Positions 11,201 to 22,745 of a stretch of 64,000 bases of DNA are shown here, one piece after another (within the stretch, counting starts at the first letter, position 1; the number at the start of each line of letters is the position of its first letter). The translations under genes and the position numbers were made by a program. The notes beneath the pieces are model-generated. The model saw only the letters and a list, made by a program, of their open reading frames with translations, made no database searches and had not been told where the DNA came from. This DNA comes from Pisaster brevispinus (Eukaryota; Echinodermata; Asteroidea; Forcipulatida; Asteriidae): positions 1,811,001-1,875,000 of the forward strand of contig JAMKCF010000007.1 of NCBI GenBank assembly GCA_023634235.1. The letters run 5' to 3'.

Positions 11201-14200
11201 TGTGTCCTTAAAGCAAGACACTTAACCAAATTGCTTCGTCCTTCGGATGGGATGTAAGGCCGTTGGCCCCGTGTGTTGTGTAACGCACGTAAAAGAACCC
11301 AGTGCACTTATTGAAAAGAGAAGCGTCCGCCCCGGTGTTCCTGGTTTGATTGGCTGCATATTGCCCAACAGCACCTTGTAAACCATTACATGGTGCTTTG
11401 TAAAAGGAGTAGGTCTCATACTTCAGAAACATTGCCCCACATACCTGGCAGGAAAATACTGAATGTTGAAGCGCCTTGAGCGTCACTGAGTGACGGGTAA
11501 TGTACATTATTATTATTATTATTATTCCAGAAAAATATATTCACTCTGAAAGGTAGGCTCCTAGCGAGGTGACAGTGGGTACCAACCGCATCTCTGCCCG
11601 CAGCATTCGCAAACGGACACCATCCCTCAGAAATCTGAGAAATGATTCTGTCACCTTGCTAAGTATGGATGGATTTGACATTCCTGTGAAAATCCCATGA
11701 CAGTTGTTTGCTGTTTTCTCATCCAGTAGACACTGTATTCAGCCTAAACTTTCACTTGTGCCTTTTGTTGTATCTTTCTTTATACTTTCGCCTATAAATG
11801 ATCAGCATTACGTTGACAAAACCAATCTATGACCCTACTTTTAAAATGCAGGCAAGATTAATTTTGAAAAAGATTGGTGGTTGGAAATAAAGACAATTCT
11901 GCCAGTGGTGGTTTAGGAATTCAGAGTGCTGGGCGGGTTTTTCCTGCACCATCCACCTTTGTGTCCACTGTGGGTAGAACACTGACACTGTGTGATATTT
12001 TAAGCCATGTAAGAATGTATAGATTTTTTTTTTGACACTTATGATATACCAAGATACATTATTTTTATTTGAAGGAAGTATATGAATAGTGAAAATGTTG
12101 CTGTTGTATTCTTTTGGCTTACAGGGTTGTACTAAGGGACTTCATAGCAATGAAAAACCACCAGAAAAACCCAAACCTCAGGTTTCCAAAGAAAGAAGTC
12201 AGGTAAAACTATTCATGGTCTAATTTACTTCTCAATCGTGGTTAGCCAACCATCAATCGCATCCATGCTCAATCCTTCAAAATCCAACTGCATGTTTTGA
12301 TTGATTATAAAGGACTGAGGACTGCAAAAGTACTTGTAAACTGATTATGCTTTACATGGGCTCAGACATACTGCCATTAAAATCAGAGTCAAACAGTTTG
12401 GGTGTTGAGTTACTGTATGGTGTTGGACTGAGGGCTGGACTAGTAAACTGATTATGCTTTACATGGGATCAGGCATACCACCATAATCAGAGTCCAACAG
12501 TTTGGGTGTTGAGTTACTGAATGGTGTTGGACTGAGGACTGCACTGGTAAACTGATTATGCTTTACATGGGATCAGGCATAGCACCATAATCAAAGTCCA
12601 ACAGTTTGGGTGTTGAGTTACTGATTGGCGTTGGACTGAGTGCTGGACTAGTAAACTGATTAATGCTTTACATGGGATCAGGCATACACATGTACCGCCA
12701 TAATCAGAGTCCAACAGTTTGGGTGTTGAGTTACTGTATGGTGTTGGACTGAGGACTGCACTAGTAAACTGATCATGCTTTACATGGGATCAGGCATACC
12801 GCCATAATCAAGAGTCCAACAGTTTGGGTGTTGAGTTACTGAATGGTGTTGGACTGAGGGCTGGACTAGTAAACTGATTATGCTTTACATGGGATCAGGC
12901 ATAGCATCATAATCAGAGTCCAACAGTTTGGGTGTTGAGTTACTGTATGGTGTTGGACTGAGGACTGCACTAGTAAACTGATTATGCTTTACATGGGATC
13001 AGGCATACCACCATAATCAGAGTCCAACAGTTTGGGTGTTGAGTTACTGAATGGTGTTGGACTGAGGACTGCACTAGTAAACTGATTATGCTTTACATGG
13101 GATCAGGCATACTACCATAATCAGAGTCCAACAGTTTGGGTGTTGAGTTACTGAATGGTGTTGGACTGAGGACTGCACTAGTAAACTGATTATGCTTTAC
13201 ATGGGATCAGGCATACCACCATAATTAGAGTCCAACAGTTTGGGTGTTAAGTTACTGAATGGTGTTGGACTGAGGACTGCACTGGTAAACTGATTATGCT
13301 TTACATGGGATCAGGCATAGCACCATAATCAAAGTCCAACAGTTTGGGTGTTGAGTTACTGATTGGCGTTGGACTGAGTGCTGGAAGATGGCATTAATTT
13401 CCTCTTCTGTTTCTTACCAAGCTGCATCCTGGAAACCAGGAAATGTCATTGAAAACTACTGAGCTGGGAGAACATTGATCTAAAATATTATAGTATAATG
13501 CGCTATATACATTGTGTAAGAACTAATTATTATTATGATTTATTGTAATGTGTTATTTGCCATTAACTGTGAGCTTGGCCTTAGCTTTAAATCTGGGAAT
13601 CTTCTCTGATGCAGGAAGTAATTCGAGTTGAGCAGCATCAGCCAATTGAACTCCCATCTGAAAGGCCAAGGTAGGGTCAGCGTTTTGTAGGCTGTTGGCT
13701 TTACTCATGTTATTGATGCGGAAAATGTCATAATTTGTATTCGTTTATGATTTACGTATGTATTTATTTGTTTTGAGACAACTTCGAACATCAGAAGGCA
13801 TCTGTCATATTTAGATTGTTAGAATCAAGCCTGGGGACAAAGGCAGTAGGAACAGCCTCTCACAGGGCACTCCAGAAAACCGGAATACAACATTTTATTG
13901 CATTTTCAAGTTATAAAATATAAGGGAAACTGACTCGGAAAATTTAAAACAATGTTGGGTTTCGGAATGAAGAAAAATTTGGTAGAGTGGGACTTAAACT
14001 ACAACCTCCGGATTCATGTGCTGGTGCTGTACCAACTGATCTATCTAGCCCTAATGTTGGCGGTTTCCCTTAATTTTGAATTGAACGAAGATTGCAACCG
14101 CCGGATTAACTTGCCGATGCTTTACCACCTAAGCTATCTAGCCCTAATGTTGGCGGTCTGCCTTAGGTGGCCAATATCTTTGCTACGGGGTGCTTGTCAA

Positions 14201-17200
14201 AAGCCATTCAACTGCCAACATACATGTAGGAATAGATAGCTCAGTTGATAGAGTTGCCGGCACGTTCCTCCAGCTTGCAGATTCAATTCTTGCTCTTAGT
14301 CAATTTTTCGTTGTTCAACCCAAGTGTATTTTATTTTTGGTAGTTATATTGAATTATTTCACCAAACAAAAAGTCTTTTGGAACTTTGTTGAATGTAATC
14401 CTAAATGACTCCCTGATTGTTGTACAAAATCTCCCTGATTGATTGCAAGATGGAATGCTCTGGAAAAACCTGAACACCTAGTGTTTGTAATTTCACAAGC
14501 ACTCCATGTCTAGTTTTTAACTGTAACTTCTTGATCTTGAACAGTGAATCTGAGCCTCTAGTTCGGTTACCAGTCACCGTTGGGTCATCACTAAAAGCAG
14601 CGTTAGAGACCCTCACTATTACCCCATCTCAGGACCAAAGTGGTGAGTCACACAAATTTATAATGTCATAAACACCTCGATGTAGGTCATTCAATAAGCT
14701 CTTTTGCAAGTTAAAATAATAATAATACGAGACATTTATATAGCGCATAATGCAGGAGCCTCTTTTGATTACATTTGATTTAAGACACCCTACTCTTTGG
14801 TAAAACCTTTTATTTTTATTCCTAAGATGAACAAGTCAGTAATGAGGTCACAGAGGGAACACAATGCAAGAATCGCGGCTGTCAAAAGGTAATGTACGAT
14901 GTAATTGCTGTATATGAAGCTCAACTGACATCATACAGTTGTTGCAGTCGCATGCTGTGATGGGGTTCATGGTGTTTTGTACACCCAAGGGGGGCAAATG
15001 GCACCTGAGGAGAAGCCAAGGGTGCCATTTGCCCCCAAGGGTTGTACAAAACCCATGGACCCCCATCACAGCATGCAAATTGTTTTGTTATACCATGGTA
15101 TTCCTCGTCTTTAAAAGCGGTCTGTTGTCCTCTTCCACCATTATTACAACGAAAGTGAGGAACAGTGGTGAACAAATTGTTACAAACAACAATGGTTTTC
15201 ATTGATGTTAGCAGAACTATTGCTTCACTGTTCACTCAGCACATTGCACAGGAATGTAGATCAATTTACTAAGTACCAGCGTAAATACAACCTTGAACCT
15301 GGTGCTTATTCTAATATTGTACAAGGCGCTAGAAACGACCAACGGTGGGCACGATCAAGTTCCCCTGAGCCATGTGCATGCCTCTTTGTAGCACATCACA
15401 TGATTGGTTCTTGACCAATAACAATTTCAAATCTATTAACGTGGTATAACAATACACCACCAATCTTTTCTCTGGTCTGAAGTTCTCAGGTTCAGATGTC
15501 ACTCCTGTCAATAATCTTTTATTCTCCACCGACAATTGAGTCGTTTTTTTTTAAATATATTCTTGGCTAGGCGTATGTGGGAGAGCAGTCAAACTATGAG
15601 AAGTGTCAGTTTCATCCTGGCCAGGCAGTGTTTCATGAAGGGTACGTTGGACTGTTTCTGCTTTCTTGTTTCTTTATTTTCTCTGGCCCTGCTCAACCCT
15701 TTTTTTAAAAATAAATCTTCAGGGTTCTCCCCATGTACAAGCTAGCGTATCGGGCGTAAACAAACAAATTACGTGCCAATGCGCACAAATCTTTGCCGAT
15801 TCGCAAAAAAAATTTAAAATGTTTTTCTAAAAAATTTAGAGAATTATAAAGAATGCTCCAGATTGCACAGTAGAGTTTCTAAACCAAGATAAACACCAAG
15901 AAGAAAACATTCCGAAGATTTTGTTTTGCGTTAAGACGTTGTTTAGCGTGCTTCGGCCAAACATAAACAAACTTTGGTCCAGAATGCCCCACAGTTTTGA
16001 AAATACCTGGGGAGAACCCTGACCCTGCATGGTGCCATTTCAAATTCCCAAATTCTTTAGTGACGGATTATTTTGTCAATCTGCAGTACAACTTTGGAAC
16101 AGTCTTCCTGTGAGAATCCGTCATGCGGAATCTATTGATATATTTAAGTCATTACTCAAGACACATCTTGTCACTGACTCCATGAACTGATACATTTTCT
16201 ACAAATTACTTCTTTCTTTTTTTTTACTTTTAATTTTGTTTACATGTTTAAACAATATTTGTCAACACCCTTTCCTTTTTTTTAATTACGATAATTATGC
16301 ATTGCAACCTTTGCATACAAATTTGCGATTTTCATTTTCATGAACTGACATACAAGTTACATTTAACAATATAGTACACAGCGGCATAAAACTAAGATGT
16401 AAACTGAAACATATATCTTGATTTGTGTGTTACGCACGCAGACCTCCCTGTTACAAAGTGACAGAAGCATTTGTATGTGTTACTTCGTGAAACAAAAATT
16501 TTCTGTTTTGCTTTTATTTTGGTCTCACAAACTCAAACCTTTCTTAATTTACGGCTTTTTAATTTAGGATGTAAAACATTCAGAACAGTATACTTACCAA
16601 GTTCAAAGCATCAAGTGTCCTTTATAAGAAACTAGTTGAAAACACTCTGAAACTTAGGACAGCGGTGTTTTTAAAAAGGGTTCAATTGTAGAAGCCGTTT
16701 TTTACGATTAATAGTTTTTTACTAGTATGCTTGTGTGTGTCAGTTTGTGGCATTGGTGGCAATTTGTTTGTTTAGAATTGACTAGTCTTCTTGTTTATAA
16801 TGTTTGAATATTCAGTTTGCTCTTTGACAGTTATAGTCATATACTGCTGATCTGGCTGAGGGTGCATGCGTGTGAACCTCTCCCCTATCTTATCACTTTT
16901 TATCTGCTATTCTCGTTTGGTCATAACTTTTGCCATTGCTTTTCTGTACCTTAATTGATCTAACTACTTTGAAATAGACGAGTTCTTTTAGTGTGTGTAA
17001 TAACATTCGCTTTATGCTTAAAATTTGCCCATTTCATTTGAATTCAAATTTTTGTATTTTCGTTATTTTTACATATTGTTGTTTACATGTGCATGTATCG
17101 TATAAATCCATTATTATTGATTATTATTAGTATTGTTGTTTTGAGCATTATGTTTGTACACAAATGTTTTGTACCCCGCCAGCAATTCAGTCCAAGATCT

Positions 17201-20200
17201 TAAAGAAGCCAAGTTACCCTGTGAGATCTAGCCAAATAGCATGGCGAATGTCAAGTTTTCCTGGGTTGATTCTTTGACTAAAGAAAAAACCATCAACGAC
17301 CACCCCTCTAGGAATTCCCATAGGATTTATAAGGCAACTCTCTCAGCCAAGGGCTAACAGGCCCTCCTGGCTGAAATCAGTTATGTCTTCTACATTGTAG
17401 ATGGCTTCCAGATGTCTTAAATTTGTTTTATTTGGGTCAAAACGGTCTATATCTGATGTTTAGACCATTTGTAAATGATTGTGTTAGCCCCCCAAAATAA
17501 TACACGCAGACCGTATGAAGCATAATGTTCAAAATAGTGCGTTTGCGGAAAGTGTGCACGTACATTCTGATGATGTTACGCAAGGAAAGGCCTCTAGGTT
17601 AGTAAAACTGTGCTCTGTACTTACTCACAGGTAGACTGAGTAGCGCGGATTTTTAAACATGTAGTGTATTGTCGTAACGTTAACTTCCTATTTATTAAAG
17701 GGTTTGTTTGCACAACATTGGTAGAAGAGAAAAACAACTTTGGTTTAATGTGGACTCAGAAAACATTAATCATCTTTCATTCTTTGAAGATTTGGTTTCT
17801 CATTGATGTTATTTGGTGTTACACATACATCCATGTGTATTAAGGCACTGTATACTCAGCACTTCCCGAATCCTGTGAAGGAAACAAATCCATGGGCAAA
17901 TCACTGGGGTGGGATTCGAACCCATGACCTTTGCCATGCTAGAGCAAATTTCTTCCCACAAGCCCACTGTGCTACCTCTGTAGCTAGAGGCAGTTTGAAT
18001 CTGGTACTGCCACCATTTAATAGATGTTTATTTTTTTCATTGATGTTCACTTCTTAAGAACTGCCTCATATTGTTGAGATAACTGTCTTATCTTTCATAG
18101 AATGAAATACTGGTCTTGTTGCGAGAGAAGGACCTCAGATTTCACCAACTTCCTTGAGCAAGAAGGTTGCACAACCGGTACCCATGTATGGTTCCTAAAA
18201 GAAGATGACACAAAGAAACTAGTCGATTGCAGGTTGGTGTGATTTGTGTGAGGGTCAGGAATAGCATTTATATCAGGTTCAGGAATAAGGGATGGGTTCA
18301 TTTATGTGAGGTTCAGGAATAGGGGATGGGTTCATTTATGTAAGGTTCAGGAACAGGAGGTGGGTTCATTTATGTGAGGTTCAGGAATAGGAGGTGGGTT
18401 CATTTATGTGAGGTTCAGGAATAGGAGGTGGGTTCATTTATGTAAGGTTCAGGAACAGGAGGTGGGTTCATTTATGTGAGGTTCAGGAATAGGGGATGGG
18501 TTCATTTATGTGAGGTTCAGGAATAGGAGGTGGGTTCATTTATGTGAGGTTCAGGAATAGGAGGTGGGTTCATTTATGTGAGGTTCAGGAATAGGAGGTG
18601 GGTTCATTTATGTGAGGTTCAGGAATAGGAGGTGGGTTCATTTATGTGAGGTTCAGGAATAGGAGGTGGGTTCATTTATGTGAGGTTCAGGAATAGGAGG
18701 TGGGTTCATTTATGTGAGGTTCAGGAATAGGAGGTGGGTTCATTTATGTGAGGTTCAGGAACAGAGATTGGGTAAATTTATGTGAGGTTCGGGAAAAGGG
18801 GATGGGTTTATTTATGTGGGGTTTTGGAATAGGGGATGGGTTCCTTTATGAGGTTCAGGAATAGGGGATGGGTTCATTTATGTGAGGTTCAGGAATAGGG
18901 GATGGGTTCATTTATGTGAGGTTCAGGAATAGGGGATGGGTTCACTTTCGGTCAAGAAACTTTTGTTTAGATATTATGTTGATATCATTAGGAAGATTTA
19001 GAAAAGAAAATAATTTTGTAATGGAAGAATTTAGTGAGAAAGCGTGTTCATTGTAAGAATCTTTAATGCTCACCAAGTCTTTCATGCAATTTAGTCTCCA
19101 GATTGGTGAATAGGAAAGCCTGGAAGACATCTGAAAGGAACTAACACATAATATTCATCAACGGTTTTATATCATAACAACTATACTAGTATTAATATTA
19201 AGTGTATTTTGATAATTCACCATTTGTCCTTCATCAGAGCTCGAATTTGGGGTAAAATGTCACAAGACTGTAGGGATTGCAGCTCAAAATTCTAAATGAG
19301 AAAGGATTTTCTTCAAAGTTCAGCACGTAATCTGTTTAGAAAAGTGTAGGACTCGAGCCCTGGGCCCAATTTCATAGTGCTGCTTAACGGTAAGCAAATT
19401 TTCGTGCTAACTGTAGCAGAAAAATTTGCTTAAGCATAAGCGTATTTCACAGGTTAGCAAGAAAATCAGGCAGCCATCTTGCGCGTTTACCATGGATTTG
19501 CATTGTTAAGTCATTCATTTTCATACAGTAAGCACCGGAAGGTTAGCATGCCTTTTCGTGTGCTTACAGTTAGCAGCGCTATGAAATGGAAATCGCACAG
19601 TAAGCACAAAACCAGCCGTTAAGCAGCTCTATGAAATTGGACCCCGGTCACAAGTGACGCTTCTGTAGCCGAATTATCAGAGCCAAACATTTTGAAGATT
19701 TTGTCGTGGGACGTGTTGCTGACGTAAATATTTCTATCATGTCCAGGTACGATTGGCATCAGACTGTCACCCACGTTGTGCTTTCTGTCTACTGTAAGCT
19801 CTCCCAGCCAGACGTATCATTCCTCGAGGCCAACCGAGTCTTAATGAATGTGGATATAACCTTCAATCAGAGCAAGAATAAATTCAAGAAAACTTTCGTC
19901 CTGGAAGGGGTGAGTAAGACACCCTTCTTAACTGGTTAGCTTCTTAACCCCGGACGCTGTGTTTGTACACACAACTTGTTTGGACACACAAACAGATGTC
20001 GGATAAATCTGATTTTGTTTACACCCAGAAAAAAAACATTTTTTGGGGGGAGGGGTGGTGGTGGGGTGGGGCAGTATGAGGTCAAAGCTGATGACATGTT
20101 AATACACCCAGGCATTCCAATGTTTAGCATGGACAGTCATGCTTTCACCATGCTGCGCTTCATTTCCCTGTCCAAAAAGTGAGAAAGGGTACTGAAGTTT

Positions 20201-21168
20201 ATGCTTGAAATCTCCCTTTCTCTCTGGGGTATTGTGCAATCCCAATTCCAGACCTTCGTCCTTTTGTTGTACAAACGAGGATTACCAGAGATTGATAAAG
20301 CTGCCACCATTGTTTATCATTGTATGTGGCATATGGGAGGTAAGTCGGAGATTCCAGCATACCATGGCCGATTATCCGTCTTGGCTTACTGCCAAGGGTT
20401 AAACAATTCTTGGAGGAGACATTCCACATTTTTCTCCGAAAAGAACATTACAAAGATTGTGGTATTTACTGTTTTTAGTCAGGGTTTCACTGTGACAAAG
20501 ATATTCTCAAAAACACAACTTTCTGAAAGTTTGGAAAAATAAAACTGCACAGAGGCACAAAAAAATTCTTTTTTGTGTGGAGTAGTTAAAGGGAGGGTAC
20601 ACTTCTCAAAAAGTTAATGATCATAAAAAACTGACTTGATTAAGAGCACTTGAGAGCTGTTGATTTTATAAAACATTGTTAGAAAACGACTCCCTTTGAA
20701 GTCATGCAGTGTCAGAGAAAGAGGTCGTTTTTTCCACCAGCAAATTTGAATCTGAGGAAGGCTTCAGGTCTCAGGCATAAAAAAGCACACAATTCTTTGC
20801 AACAAGGGTGGGTTTTTTTTCTGTCATTATTTTCTTGCAGCTTCGATGACCAATTGAGCACAAACTTTCACGGGTTTGTTATTTTATGTACACCAAGAGA
20901 AGATACCGGTCTTTGACAATTGCCAAAAATATACCCTACCTTTAAAGTCAGTACAAACTTCATGGGAAAAAACATCCAGATATTTTCAGTTTTGTTGTGT
21001 TTCTCCCTGTATACGCAGGTGATAGACCCTACCAAAAGCTCCATGACAATGCTCGGAAGCAAATGTGAAATCAAACTGAAGAAGGGAGAGGCGTGCTCCT
21101 GGAGGAAATATGAGCTACCCAAGAAGAGGAGTAAGCCAGAAAGTCAAGAGAACAATGTTGATCATTGA
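8294..21168 (+). CDS. CHORDC1: CHORDC1 (CHP-1/Morgana), CHORD- and CS-domain Hsp90 co-chaperone, 10 coding exons
   Basis: Coding exons: 8294-8372, 10868-10974, 12125-12202, 13615-13670, 14545-14642, 14827-14888, 15571-15641, 18101-18232, 19747-19909, 21019-21168. All introns are GT-AG; the 996 nt keep one frame and give 331 residues, close to the about 332 of the vertebrate protein as I recall it. CHORD I spans about residues 10-69 (C10, C15, C29, H32, H39, C47, C48, C64, H69) with GWSCC and [15 protein letters not shown] spans about 153-212 (C153, C158, C172, H175, H182, C190, C191, C207, H212) with YWSCC and [11 protein letters not shown] domain (p23-like fold) starts near YDWHQT (229) and runs to about 318, followed by a basic tail. 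In animals this cytosolic protein binds two zinc ions per CHORD, binds Hsp90, and restrains ROCK and centrosome duplication. The start is the only ATG placed before the first CHORD cysteine. Introns are packed with repeats, described separately. Confidence 0.97.
8386..8477. mobile_element. 92-bp foldback MITE, MULE-like, 9-bp TSD (copy 2)
   Basis: A near-perfect palindrome that starts tactcctagaactattcgg and ends in its reverse complement, flanked by perfect 9-bp direct repeats ggtagtgta (8377-8385 and 8478-8486). It lies 13 bp after the 3' end of CHORDC1 exon 1, and its left target duplication starts at the fifth base of the intron, so the splice donor was left intact. It is essentially only the arms of the larger relatives. 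Confidence 0.92.
8593..9786. mobile_element. 1.2-kb foldback element, MULE-like, 9-bp TSD (copy 3)
   Basis: It starts tactcctagaactattcag and ends with the inverted equivalent, flanked by perfect 9-bp repeats atgttaata (8584-8592 and 9787-9795). The arms, about 8593-8925 and 9487-9786, are inverted copies of each other and include the same internal blocks as copy 1 (cataggtcatcatgtacaaa, gcggagtg, ccaccccgagctcac). The middle of about 560 bp holds smaller inverted repeats but no transposase. It is non-autonomous and lies in CHORDC1 intron 1. Confidence 0.9.
9796..10060. repeat. tac/gta-rich low-complexity tract
   Basis: A stretch dominated by tac, tag and gta trinucleotides in both orientations (for example tactactacttttagtagta), so it is locally self-complementary. 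It lies immediately right of the 1.2-kb foldback in CHORDC1 intron 1. The remainder of intron 1 to 10867 shows nothing I can name apart from a weak trace, near 10405, of the dispersed MITE that is more complete at 19360-19648. Confidence 0.7.
11110..11527 (+). mobile_element. tRNA-Leu-derived SINE, full length
   Basis: The head (about 11112-11190) looks like tRNA-Leu: an A box in tggccgagcgg, an anticodon arm compatible with CAA, and a B box in gggttcgagtcc. Then come a conserved body containing caagacacttaacc, ccttcggatgggatg and gtgttgtgtaacgcac, and a tail region with gcgccttgagcgtcactgag. It ends in a TTA microsatellite (about 11506-11526). It lies in CHORDC1 intron 2, in the sense orientation. 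Related copies are at 50345-50985. Confidence 0.88.
11590..11852. repeat. dispersed MITE fragment (gacaaaaccaatctatgaccctac family)
   Basis: Shares blocks with 49235-49680 and 54662-55110, including gctgttttctca, agtagacactgta, gtatctttctttata and ccaatctatgaccctac. It is probably a partial copy of a non-autonomous DNA transposon, in CHORDC1 intron 2. Confidence 0.6.
12320..13388. repeat. 104-bp tandem repeat, about 10 copies, in CHORDC1 intron 3
   Basis: About ten head-to-tail copies of a unit of about 104 bp. Landmark pieces are gtaaactgattatgctttac, atgggatcaggcat, gtccaacagtttgggtgttg and ggtgttggactgagg. Copies differ by point changes and 1-10-bp indels (for example an extra acatgtac near 12690). 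The array fills most of intron 3 and stops about 225 bp before exon 4. Confidence 0.95.
13960..14295. mobile_element. cluster of three tRNA-like SINE modules in CHORDC1 intron 4
   Basis: Two related tRNA-like modules lie in tandem on the minus strand (about 13985-14075 and 14085-14165), each containing gctagatag, an A-box-like agttggta or aggtggta, and ccggaggttg or ccggcggttg ahead of a B-box-like sequence. A third lies on the plus strand at about 14229-14290 (agctcagttgatagagttgc, then gattcaattc). None folds obviously into an intact tRNA. They look like heads of decayed SINEs. Confidence 0.6.
14950..15076. repeat. long hairpin in CHORDC1 intron 6
   Basis: Arms of about 55 nt: the left begins gcatgctgtgatgggg and includes gtgttttgtac and gggggcaaatggcacc; the right is its reverse complement and ends catcacagcatgc. 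The loop is about 15 nt. Mismatches are few. Being transcribed in the CHORDC1 pre-mRNA it would form a long double-stranded stem. It may be a short foldback transposon; no target duplication was identified. Confidence 0.85.
15720..16021. mobile_element. hAT-like MITE, TIR cagggttctcccca (copy A)
   Basis: Starts cagggttctccccatg and ends tggggagaaccctg, about 302 bp. An inverted relative lies at 61639-61941 with the same ends and interior landmarks (gggcattctgga on one strand, cgtgcttcggcc or its complement). CAGGG-type ends suggest hAT; no 8-bp target duplication was seen. It lies in CHORDC1 intron 7. Confidence 0.7.
16060..16200 (+). mobile_element. LINE 3' end fragment (reverse transcriptase C-terminus)
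   Basis: A short frame reads like the last part of a CR1/L2/Jockey-type polyprotein: [15 protein letters not shown], then [14 protein letters not shown], then a stop. It is a 5'-truncated remnant in CHORDC1 intron 7, sense orientation. Confidence 0.7.
17877..17998 (-). mobile_element. tRNA-derived SINE head in CHORDC1 intron 7
   Basis: On the minus strand, a tRNA-like region has an A-box-like gaggtagcacagtggg and a B box gggttcgaatcccac. It is followed by cagtgatttgcccatgg, the start of a SINE body. It is antisense to CHORDC1. Confidence 0.7.
18240..18950. repeat. 34-bp tandem repeat, about 20 copies, in CHORDC1 intron 8
   Basis: A unit of about 34 bp combining gttcatttatgtgaggttca with ggaataggaggtgg or ggaataggggatgg. 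It begins 8 bp after the end of exon 8, almost touching the splice donor. The central copies are nearly identical; the edges are more diverged. Confidence 0.95.
19360..19648. mobile_element. MITE with ends ccaatttcatag/ctatgaaattgg
   Basis: Inverted ends: ccaatttcatagtgctgcttaacgg on one side, and ccgttaagcagctctatgaaattgg on the other read inwards. The interior is rich in ttgcttaagc, gtgcttac and gttagca motifs. Relatives are at about 54090-54290 and 56405-56735, with fragments near 28850-29020 and 47070. It lies in CHORDC1 intron 8 between the 34-bp array and exon 9. Confidence 0.75.
20588..20944. mobile_element. dispersed MITE in CHORDC1 intron 9 (copy 1 of 2)
   Basis: Matches 22375-22745 along most of its length (for example gagcacttgagagctgttg, cgactccctttgaagt, gaatctgagg, ggtctttgacaattgcc). 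Ends read agggagggtacactt and taccctacctttaa, giving inverted gggta-type termini. It has no coding capacity. Confidence 0.75.
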
Positions 21169-21513
21169 TGAAGACACTGCCTATGTACAGATTTATAGAC
21201 GAGAACGCACATTTATTATAGGAAAGGTCGAGCCAAGGTTAAACCAGTTTGAACTCAACGCAAATGCAAAATATTTGTAACTTATCTTCAAACCTTTAGA
21301 CCATAGTGTCTAGAAACAGCTTGTACCAAACTGTCCATAGCCACCGCAAAGGGCTGCAAGATCTGGCCTACTTCCATTCAACCAAAAGGTCAAAGTAAAG
21401 GTCATGACATGAAGTGACATGTCAAATGTTTCCCATGTTGACGTAAAACAAAACCAACTTTCTGTTTTATATTATTTTTTCAGCCACTTTTACAAGGAAA
21501 AATTGTTTCAACA

Positions 21514-21519
21514 AATAAA
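21514..21519 (+). promoter_or_regulatory. candidate CHORDC1 poly(A) signal
   Basis: AATAAA about 345 bp after the CHORDC1 stop codon, in an AT-rich context. It is the first canonical hexamer I found downstream of the stop, so it is the best candidate for the transcript end. Confidence 0.45.
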
Positions 21520-21934
21520 CAATGAAACTATGTTTTCGGGTATCGTGGTGATTGTACAGAAGTGAATGACCTCTAAAGGGTTAAATCTAGTTTGTAAAAG
21601 TTGACTATATTTTGACTACCTAGAATTGCTAGCTTCAAAACTATGAAATCCCAAGTTTGTAAAAGTTAACAATATTCTGAATACCGAGAATTACTAGCTT
21701 CAAAACTACGATGCCCAAGCATGATTTGTTTTTTTCGCATTTGCGTTAAGTGTGAACTTGTTTCTCATTTGGTCATAGTTATACGTTTTACCAAAAGATA
21801 TTGTCATTAAAAAGAGTTGGGTCAAAGACGAATACATAAGGTTATATACTTAACGTTCACCTTTAACGTTCACCACAGAAAGAATTGTCTTTCGGCAAAA
21901 CAAATATATAAAAGTCAATATGAGGGTTGAAAAG

Positions 21935-22261
21935 CCGGCCTCAGGTCGACCTACGATGTTCTTGCACCCCAACAAATCGTCAGCAACGCGCAGACAAAAT
22001 ATGCTCAGGTCACAACAACTGAGAAATCGTGCGACCGTCGGGATCACGTCGTACAAGTTCAAATTGTTCTACTCTTGCGACTGTTAATTTTTTAGAGCGG
22101 CGACTGTTTCCGATTGTCTTAAAATCATCGCAGTTACGCTCAGGTCGTAAATAATCGCCGACTGAAAAGTTCCCAATAGTCTTAGCTCAGGCGCAGTGTG
22201 ATCCTGAAAAGTCAGTCGCCGACTGTTTTTTGTTGACGCAAGGTCGACCTGAGGCCGGCTT
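21935..22261. mobile_element. probable foldback element (aggtcgacctgaggcc ends)
   Basis: The sequence aaagccggcctcaggtcgac at the left reappears inverted as gtcgacctgaggccggcttt at the right (about 22240-22261). The interior repeats cgactg motifs (gcgactgtt, gccgactga, cgccgactg) in both orientations. This is consistent with a small foldback DNA transposon; flanking duplications were not resolved. Confidence 0.6.
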
Positions 22262-22374
22262 TAGACTCAATGGAACTGTACATGTATTTGTTTAACGTTA
22301 TCGGTATGCTTACTCTCTTTGCATCAAGATGAAGTACAGGAAGATTGGCAGAGCACACTGTTCAAAGTGTCAAG

Positions 22375-22745
22375 GCTCCCTCTTAAAGTCAAGGTTTACC
22401 TTCGGTAAAATTAATGACCATAAATACTGACTTGGTAAAGAGCACTGGAGAGCTGTTGGTATTTTAAAACACTGTTAGAAACGACCCCCTTTGAAGTAAA
22501 GAGTTTTTGAGAAAGATGTAATTTTTCACCAAAGAATTTGAATCTGAGAAAGGCTTCAGGTATCTGAAAACTCACAATTCTATGCAACAGGGGTGGCTTT
22601 TTCTTATTCGTTATTTTCTTGCAACTTCAATGACCAATTGATCCCAAATTTTCACCGGTTTGTTATTTTATTTTTATGTTTGGATACACCATATGAGGAT
22701 ACTGGTCTTTGACAATTACCCTAACCTAAGTATACCCTGCCTTTA
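22375..22745. mobile_element. dispersed MITE (copy 2 of 2)
   Basis: Collinear with 20588-20944: gagcactggagagctgttg, cccctttgaagtaaag, gaatctgagaaaggcttcag, ggtctttgacaattacc. Divergence is visible by eye throughout, so it is not a recent duplication of the intron 9 copy. Confidence 0.75.
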
